A stretch of 64,000 nucleotides of DNA from Trachythela sp. YZ-2020 (Eukaryota; Cnidaria; Anthozoa; Malacalcyonacea; Clavulariidae). Below, piece by piece: positions 1-13,700 of this stretch. Position numbers and translations under genes: made by a program. Position 1 is the stretch's first letter. Each line of letters starts with the position of its first letter. The stretch spans positions 3,856,501-3,920,500 of the forward strand of contig JADLSH010000388.1 in NCBI GenBank assembly GCA_016169945.1, in the 5' to 3' direction. The notes beneath the pieces are model-generated. The model was not told the origin of the DNA. It saw nothing but the letters and a program-made list of their open reading frames with translations, and did no database searches.

Positions 1-25
1 AACAATTTTTATACTTGGTTTTCAG

Positions 26-4193
<4,168 letters not shown>

Positions 4194-4230
4194 GGTACAA
4201 TTGTACTATTTGTACAGTCTTCAACAAGTT

Positions 4231-4236
4231 ATTAAA
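4231..4236 (+). terminator. Polyadenylation signal variant (ATTAAA) for EGF gene
   Basis: ATTAAA lies 38 nt after the TAA of the EGF gene. A canonical AATAAA also occurs at 4575-4580. Which one is used cannot be told from sequence. Confidence 0.4.
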
Positions 4237-4420
4237 TTAATACTTGGTCAGGTAAGCTACTCCTACTGTACATTAGTGTGTATATTTATATCAGTCGAAA
4301 AATATGGCGGTTATGTGACGGCGTAAAATATGCCATTATATAAATAGATGGTATCCGGGAACTACAAATAATTCAGACATTTTAGCGAATGAGTTGGAAT
4401 AGAAATCTGCCCCAAAAATC

Positions 4421-4426
4421 TTTATT
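4421..4426 (-). terminator. Polyadenylation signal (AATAAA) for the minus-strand Asn-rich gene
   Basis: TTTATT on the plus strand reads AATAAA on the minus strand, about 300 nt past the stop at 4729. It implies a 3' UTR facing the EGF gene. Nothing else stands out between 4194 and 4728, which is AT-rich. Confidence 0.4.
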
Positions 4427-4728
4427 TAATGTTAAAAATACTAGCATACAAAACTACATTATTAAGCAAAAATATTAGAAACTAGTTACAAATAATAAAA
4501 TATATGACTATATATGTCTACAGATATAAATACATTTAAATATTTTTCTATATGAAGCGAGTTGTATGTTTATCAATAAATATAATCTATATCAGTATAT
4601 ACAGTAACGTGAGTTTATACTGTCCGTGAGATTATATTATAAAAAAATAGTCAGATAACTCGCGAGTCATTACCACCAACAATATGTCCAATGTCTCTGT
4701 TCTAATAAAGTTAACGTTTATCATCCAT

Positions 4729-7700
4729 TCATTCTATATACACCAAATCCAACACTGCCTCGCACATTCCTTGAACTTTTCCGATTTCGAATCTCAACTT
4801 CTGAACTCCCTTACTTCGGCATTTACGCTCATCTTCCAATGTGTGATGTATTCGTGTTCGTAATTTCTCAATTCTTACGTTGATTTCGGAGAAGTTTGGG
4901 ATTCCTAGATCTTCGAGGCCTTTCAATTTTGCCTTGAAGTCGTCTTCTTCTATTTCGCGCAATTGACATGCTAAAGCAGAAATTTGATAATATTGTGTTA
5001 ATTTCTAAGGCTAAACTTACTGTGTTTATACTCGATAGCTCTATATCAGTTCTAAACTGGTCTCTCGATAGAGGTGCATTTACTGCGCAGATAAAGTAGG
5101 ACGCGGTATATTTTGGTCAAATACTATCGTTCTTCGTCGTATTCTAGAGCGAATTTAAACTGTTTGGTAGTTAATTGCATGGCTTTTTAGAGAGTTACAC
5201 ATATTATCATTCTTGAAGGGGATACCGATTAGACTTGAGAGAAATGCGTTAAAACCAGAAAATCGACGATAGTTTATGGGCTATGCATGCGAGTCTGGGC
5301 GATTTCGCGTGCCATGTTTTCTTCCATCGCTTTAAGAGGCTCGGGCGGATAATGCTATGTGCAGGTGGTGCAGGCATATATAAAGCTGAACTCCTGGGCT
5401 GGGCACTACCAGTCTCTTACATCATGCACTTAATATAGAAGCCATGCATGTCTAATTGAATTAAAAGTTAATTGTATCAGCAGGCTTGATCTGACCACAG
5501 ACATCGATATGAGAAACCACTGCGACTGGGGTCATTATAGGGTCAATTCTGGAACGTTCTGTATTTAACTATTTTAATTTTTGACTGTGGCTAATCGCAT
5601 AAATATTAATGTCGATTCAAAGAATTCCTAACATATTTAGTAACTTGATCCTACTATTATTGCAAAATTCCCCTTGCGAAATCACAAGCAAAGCATATTT
5701 GGCAGCGTTGCCACTCGTAGTGAAATTTCACTATTTGTAGTGAAATCGGTCCGAGCGTAGTGATGTAGTGAAGGAAATTTGAAATTGCCGAAATGTAGTG
5801 AAATGTTGAATTGCTGATGAAAATTTTAAAAAACCTTGCTGAAAAGTTTAAGGAAAATATTAAATTGGTTAGCCTGCGAACAGGCTCTTGAATTGAATTA
5901 TAGCCTGCCGGTTTAGTCAATAAAAATACGTCTGTGCCCATCACTATTTTTAGTGTTGTCAATCAAATGTAAAATACAATGTGACAAATTAATACAGACA
6001 CGCCTTATAGTAGCCTGCGAATATATGTAAACAAAACGCATATCTCGATTTCTACACATGATTGTTTACAACATTAAAAGCATTTGAAATTCCCTGAAGT
6101 AGCAATAGTGAGTGAATTCACATAAACATCGCAATGACTTGAGTTTGAACAACTACGGCGTACTAGAATGCTCAAGAATGCAAATTGTAAAATTGTTTAT
6201 TTTTTGTTGCTCTGTTACATTATCTGTTATTCTGTTAATAAAAAGACACTCTTACTGGCTTGTTATCATTTAGCGATCGGTATCAGGTCGATATCCAACA
6301 AAAACCTGCCATGTAGTGAAATGTGCGGCAAAATAGTGAAATTTAGTCACCGATATAGTGAAATGTGAAAAATCCGAGTGGCAACACTGATATTTGGTCG
6401 CGACATTTGCAAAATGCATTTCAACTAGTTTTACCAATGATAGGCGCAGTAAAGGATTATTTAGCTCCCAAGAGATTCGGTGCGATAGCCTACATATGTC
6501 TGATAGTCTATATCCTTTGTGGACTGACATTTATAGCTGTAACTTCGGCTTTGAGAGCGGGAGAGATCGGGAAATTTTCTTGTAATGTCGATGCAGCGAG
6601 TACAGCAGTGTACAAGAATTACGTCGAAAAAACATGTTATTCAAGATACGAACACGCGTACAACTCTCCTCTACCTTTGTACGGCTTTGTTTTACTGAGT
6701 GTTTGCTTCACAGCTCTCGTCAGTGTCATTTACTCACTAGGAGTAAAGGCTCGCGTCGACGAAATCGACAGAACCTCGAACGGAAGTGATGAGCGGTCAA
6801 GATTAATCGATCGCGAGGAAGCGAGCCATGGATTTTATGTTTTTCACTTCTATTTTATCCACCTTGTTGTCCGTTCGCTATTTGGAATTCTGTTTACTGT
6901 TCTGCAATATACAGTATTTTATCCCAGTGGATTTCATTTCAAATTCAGTTGCGATCTACCAAGTGCAGATGTAACTTCTCAGATAGGAAAAAATACAAGT
7001 ATTGGTAAGCTTAATAGTACTTCAATAGCATGCGAGAATTCGACTGCATCAGAAAAGCAGTTATGGAGCATGATTGTCTCTGTATTAAACACTGCTTTTG
7101 CATTAATAACACTTGGCGAAGTGATTTATCTCATTTGGCGACGGTTTTCAATCCTCAACTGTCGTTCTGAAAATGGCTGGAGCTGTGACAGGGAGTTTAT
7201 TACTGCCCATTTACTTCGTAAGCAATATCAACATGAACTATCAATCGTCCATGATAACACTGCGTTCTGTGTCGATTCTTACAAACAAGAAGTTTTGAAC
7301 CGTGCACCTGACATATGTTACGGTAATGGACAAAAAACAGATCTAGATTCTTTATATACCGACGTTGTTATTCACACTGAGCGAGCACACCACAACTTTT
7401 CAAAGGAAATGAAGAGACACGAAATATTTGATGTTTATACGCAGGTTCCTCCATACTCCAAACGTCTGGAAAAGATTGATGATTTATTTTATCCCAATGA
7501 AGATACGAAAGGCAATTTTCCTCGCACCATTCTGGTAGTTGGACGACCTGGAATAGGCAAAACAGTCTTGACGGAAAAAATTATCCGTGATTGGGCAAAT
7601 GGAATTGATGAATTTTATTGTGGTAAGATTGCTTTCTATATTAAATTTAGATGGTTTAATTTTGATGAGTTAAAAAACTTATCTCTTAAGACATTTCTAC

Positions 7701-10700
7701 GCTACGGTACGGGGCTCAGCGAAGAAATATTTGAAAGTATTTTTGAAGAAGTTTTAAAGGAACCACAGAAAGCAATTCTTATTTTTGATGGTTTGGATGA
7801 ATTCAATGGCGACCTGAAAAACTGCTTAGAACAGTCACGAATGTTTCCAAACGATTCCAATACTTGCATGTCTGCAATAACATTATTCATTAAACTGGCT
7901 CACGGCAACTTGTTGCAAGGCGCAACGGTTCTAGTAACCAGCAGACCGACTGCAGATAATTTTTACTCCAATCTTGATTTTGATCGAAGCGTTGAGATTC
8001 TTGGTTTCACTACAGGTAAAATTGAAGAGTATGTCAGCAAATTTTGTGACAATATTGACAGAAGTGACCTTAAACTAAAGATATGGAACCACATAGAATC
8101 CTCACAAGACTTGTCCAATTTATGTTACATTCCTGTAAATTGTCTTATTATATGCGTCGCTCTGTCTAGATCTGTCAGTGCAGATCCTAGAAATGACACC
8201 GGCGCTCTTCCAACAACACTGACTGAACTTTATCAGACGGCCATAAATCACTTCGTGGAGAAGCACGACAGAAATGCAGAAGAAACCTCTTCAAAACAAA
8301 TGGCAAAGGATCTTCAGGAATTGGCATTCCGTGGTATGGAGAACGGGCAATTGGTTTTCAACAAACAACTATTCGGTGAACGAATGAAGAAGTCTGGTTT
8401 GGTGAACAGTTTATCTAATCCAATCTTCCCAGTTCAAACACAGTATTGCTTCGTGCACTTAACCATTCAAGAATTTCTTGCTGCAAGGCACGTGATTGAA
8501 ACGCTAGCACCGGAGGAGATAGAGAAGTTCATTTCGACTCATATTGGAAGTGGTAAGTGGCATTTAGTACTTCAGTTTATTGCTGGACTTCTAGGCGAGA
8601 AAGTGAAGATGTCTGGCAGTGATTACCATGATTGTGTTTCGGCTTTTGCAAAAGGCATAACTGTACATGAAGGAGAAGTTAGGCTTACGGAGTATGTTAA
8701 CATGGTTGCAATAAAATGCCTAAGGGAAGTGGATGATGAAGACATTGTTAAAAAAGCTTGCGAAGAAGCTGATTTAAATCTTGTTACGAGAGTTGAATAT
8801 CATCCTTCCGACATAACACTTTCCACAAGTGACTGGGAATTAGCAGTGACTTTCGTACGCCATCATTTCAACAATTTAGTAGATTTACAGATCACTGACC
8901 CAATAGATAATGATAAATTTGTTGTTGCAGTCAGTAAACTGCTGCAACAAAAATGCTTAGAAAGGTTGGCATTGGACACCAATATACGCGCAGTTAGTGA
9001 CTTGGCAAAGCAACAACTAACCAGTGCATTGATGAAATCAAAATGTACATTGAACCATGAACACGCTAAGCTCAGTGACCTTCAGCTGAGTATTGGCATG
9101 ACTGATGAATGTATATCAAACATATGTGCATTTATTAGAAACGGACATGCAAGTCATCTTCAGAAGCTCGATCTGAGCAAGAATAGAACCCCTTCACGTG
9201 GGATTTCCCAACTCTGTGAAGTTTTTAATGATATACCTTACAGAGAACTTAGACATCTGGATTTAAGTGTTATGGTTATAGGTGAGGAATGTGTGGATAT
9301 GTTGTGCGATGCTTTAATTCAACTACAAAGACATGGTAAGCTTAATACGTTGATCCTTGATAACTGTTCATTAACAGCAGAATGCGTCCGTTACTTGTGC
9401 AAAGTTCTTTGTGACCAATATTGTAAACTGAGTAAACTGTCATTGAAAAAAAATTACGGCATAGGTGATGAAGGTGTACACATGTTGTGTACTAATGCTC
9501 TTAGACGAGGACAATGTGAGCTTACTCATTTGGATCTTGGATGTTGTTCGCTAACAGCAAATTGCATACTTGAGGTGTGCAAGGTTTTGGAAGATGAACA
9601 TTCTAAACTGAGTGAACTGTCATTGGCATTTAATGGCATAGGTGATGAAGGTGTACGTATCTTGTGTACTAATGCTCTTAGACGAGAACAATGCAAACTT
9701 ACAGTATTAGATCTGAGTCTCTGCGGTATAACGGATGGATGTGTAGCGCTTCTGTCCGACACTCTGCAAGATGGAAACTGTAAGCTTACTAAATTGCATC
9801 TAGGTAATAATGACTTTACCGAATATGCCGGTGAGAGCTTTCTTCCTGACGTTGCGAGAACGGAAAGCTGTAAAGCTAGAGGTTTAAAATTATACGTCTG
9901 ATTAATTAGCAGAAATAGGACCAAATTAGCAGCACAAATTCCGTTAACTTCAAGTGTTAGTTTTAATGACATTCCTCAGATTAATCTAATTTTTACTTAC
10001 ATGAAGTATCTTCTATACAAATTTCTCGACATGTAAGGCTAGTGGGCTTGAAAATATCCCTGTTCGACTATTGATTTACTAATCTCGAAGATAATTGTAC
10101 TCGACAATTCAATGTAGAGAACGGCAAAATAATATGGTCCCGAGTTATCTGTCCAGTAAATTAATTCCTACTTTGTCCACTCTCTGAAAAAGAACTTCTC
10201 ATATAGAAGTGCAATTTTGTGGAATAGTTTACCCGTCGAAATTACTAGGTCTAGGGCTCATCACTTGCTGTATTTAGATCTCTCATTCAACGTTTAGTTG
10301 CATTATAATTTTCAAGTAGATACTTAGTAGTTATATATATATTACTGTAATTTTGTCGATATTGTTTAGTTATATATATTGATTATTGTTTTTAAATTTG
10401 TTAAATGTTAAAATGGATCAAGTCTGTGGAAGGGCTGCGTCCTTCGTATTTCAGCTCAGCTCTCAGCTGCAAGTGAGGATAATTAGCACACCCCACTTAC
10501 TTACTTACTCACAATCAGTCAATCAAAAGAGGCATTAGAATTGCCTATACGTCACATGATTTTCAAACAATGCATAATTGCAAATATGTTCCTACAAGTA
10601 TCCCACAGTGCACTATACGCATTCCTGAAGTCCGTCTGTATTAGACCCCGTTTACACCAGAGCGAAAGATTCCGGGAATCATCACGAGTCTGAAACGTTT

Positions 10701-13700
10701 TATAGTAACGGTTCGTGTTTAATATATTTTTTGAAATATAATATGTTTCCATATAATCAATTAAATAATCACATTCTATCTATACTGAACTGCGGTGTTT
10801 ATTCCAATGTATGCTCATGCGGTTTATCCGATCAACACATTTTCCAATGAAGGACCTTTCGACTCATAAAATGTTCAATTTTGCGTCCATTTAGAAACAC
10901 AAGCATGTTATTTACTAGACGCGAAGCGCTGTTATAGGCGACAGCCGCGGGCGAGCGAGGGTACTAATTGTGTGGGGAGACAAAAACAATACAATGCTAA
11001 TGAAGAATCTCCAAGTACTGCAGAATAAGGCCGCCAAGATTGTTTTAGACAGACCACTACTCTCATCGGCAACCGACGCGCTAAACACTCTGAACTGGAT
11101 CACTCTAGAGCAACGAAGATTGTATCATAGGTGCTTATTGGTTTTTAAATGTATAAATAATCTAACCTCGCATGAGTTTGAATTTTTAACCAACAGTGAG
11201 GTACACAACTATAATACACGAAACAAAGACAATTTAAGGCTGCCCAGGGTGTCAAGGAATTGGGGGAAACAAAGATTGGAATATCAGGCCGTATCAGAGT
11301 GGAACAACTTGAACAGACAGATAAAACTTTCGAACAGTATTTCAACATTTAGGAGTAACTTTTTAAACTAATTTTGAACTTTTTGTATATGATATCGTTA
11401 GTATTTTCCTAGTTATGTAGTTTGCATGTATTCCTTTGTTTGTAACTTTGTAAATTGAGTTCAGGACCTTTCTGAAAATCACTTTGTGAGAAAGCTTCCT
11501 GGAAATAAATATTATTATTATTATTAATTCCGCTACGATACTTACACCCTGGTAAAGGAAAGCAATGTGAAATGAAAAGTCAAGAAGCGTGACTATGAAC
11601 AATAGGAACTAGACATGTGAGTTATCTAATACTAAACCTGGTTCACACTAGCAATTCGGCGATTATTCTCCTCCTGACGCATGCGAATGAGTGGGCCCAC
11701 AAACAAAAGTATGTGACCATTTTGGGATCGGTTTTACAAAGTCATACGTTGATATGTCATTCGCTCGATCACATCGATCAGGAAGAGAAAAATCGCTGAC
11801 GAAATCGCTAGTGTAAACCAGGCCTTAGTTTCCTTTACTTTATTCTATGCACCAGAACATTAGTAACTAAGCAATGTGAGTTATTTAATGCTTAGTTAGA
11901 ACAATAGTAATTAGGCATGTGAGTTATCAAATGCTTACCCAGAATGCTTTTCAAATTCGCGACACAGGCCACCCCTCCATTACTTCTCTCGACTTTTGCC
12001 AATCCATCACTGTGGAGGTCAAACAGATCGTGAATAAACTGAATATCTTTTTTGTGATCCTCCATTACCAATACGCGATCCTCAAGTTTCTTGATCTGAC
12101 CCTCGAGGTACTCCTTGCGCTTGAGGATAGTTTTCAGTGTGATGTAACGTGGCTGACCGTCGGTACTGTGGGCGTCTGGCTCGCTCACTCCACTGTCACT
12201 GGAAATCTCATCTAAAGAGTAGATTAAGGTTTGTTATGTTTGATGAGTACAAAATATTACGAAAGAGAGTAAAACGCAAAGGCGTAGCCAACTTAAACTA
12301 GCTCTATTTATACTGGATAGGTATATCAGTTCCAGACTGTTCTCCCATGGAAGTTGATAGTTTGTTAGAAAAAGAGGGGTGAGATTAGGAAGGGAGTGCT
12401 GCGGGCGGGAGTGCTGCGGGCGGGTGAAGCGAGGCAAACTAACAAACTTTTGCCAAGCAGACTAGGAGGTTATTTAAGGGTTGTTTAAGGGCAATCTCCA
12501 AGAGGAAACTAATTAACTAACTTTATTTGCACGGGATAGATCTATCAGTACTGTCCAGACTGTTCTCCGTTATGGTTCTCGTAAGAGCCATCCTTCGTGA
12601 TTCAGAGTTACTTCAGGAGGAAATGACCTAAACTAACTTTATTTATACCGGATAGCTTTGTTAGTTCTATCTAAACTGTTCTCCCTAGAGCTCCAGTAAG
12701 TGTGATCCTTTATTCCTCGAGTGTTACAACCGAAGGAAACGGCGTGCACTAACGCTATTGGGTAAACTATTTGGTGTTTGGTAGAGTCAAACTAGAAGTA
12801 CTACTTCACTGACCTTTAATATCCATTGTTTCACTTTTACATTCCTTCATCTCATCATTTTTGCATCCATCTCGGGACTTCTCTGGACCAACCATACGGT
12901 CTCCAGTCATCCCTGGCGACCCCAAATTATCCTGAACTGTATCGCTTTGTCCTCTGCAATCCTCAGTTGTACCTATTTTCTCAGATTTAAATTTATTGAT
13001 AACTTCTCGTAATTCTGTCACATTCACTCCAAGAATTTGTTCCAAATCTTTCACGGAAACATTAGAAGAATTGAGGTTGCCTTGCCTTCCTTTGACGCCG
13101 ATTCTACCCCCTTTCAATCCCATGGTATCCTTGCTAATACTTTGGTGCGTCTTTTTATCAACAGATGCACCTCTATTCCTTGTCATCGAGTTTTGAGCTT
13201 GTCGAATTTTAGGACCTTTTCCCGGAATACTTGTTGAAACATGGGGCTTTTCCCCGGTAGTAACCCTACACGAGGTTGTTCCCTTGATATTTGGCGTGTG
13301 TTGGTTTGCGCGGATTGAATAATGGCGGGAGATCCCGTTGGCTTTTGTATTAGGAATCGTATGATTAGTTGTTGATTGTTTTGAGAATTGTAACGTCGTT
13401 TTTGATTGGTTGTTATCAAATTTAGTTTGTCTTTTGTTTGGTTTTTGTTTGGAGTTGTTTATTTGTTTTTGGTTGTTGATTGTGTTGTTGTTGGTATTTA
13501 TTGTTGGTTTTGTGTCGCTTTTTGTGTTTCTGACGTTGTAGTTTGTTGAAGTTATGTTTTTTGTTGTTTTTGCAGTGTTGTTGCTATTTATGTTGTGTGT
13601 CGGCGTATTGTTACTTTGAATGTTTGTGTTGTTGTTAATGTTGTCGTCGTCATTATTAGTGTTGTTATTGTTGTTGCCATTATTATTGTTGTTGTTGTTG

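Noticed and set aside
9526..9972. 148-codon open frame antisense to the NLR LRR region
   Set aside because: Mirror of the regular LRR coding sequence; no independent features.
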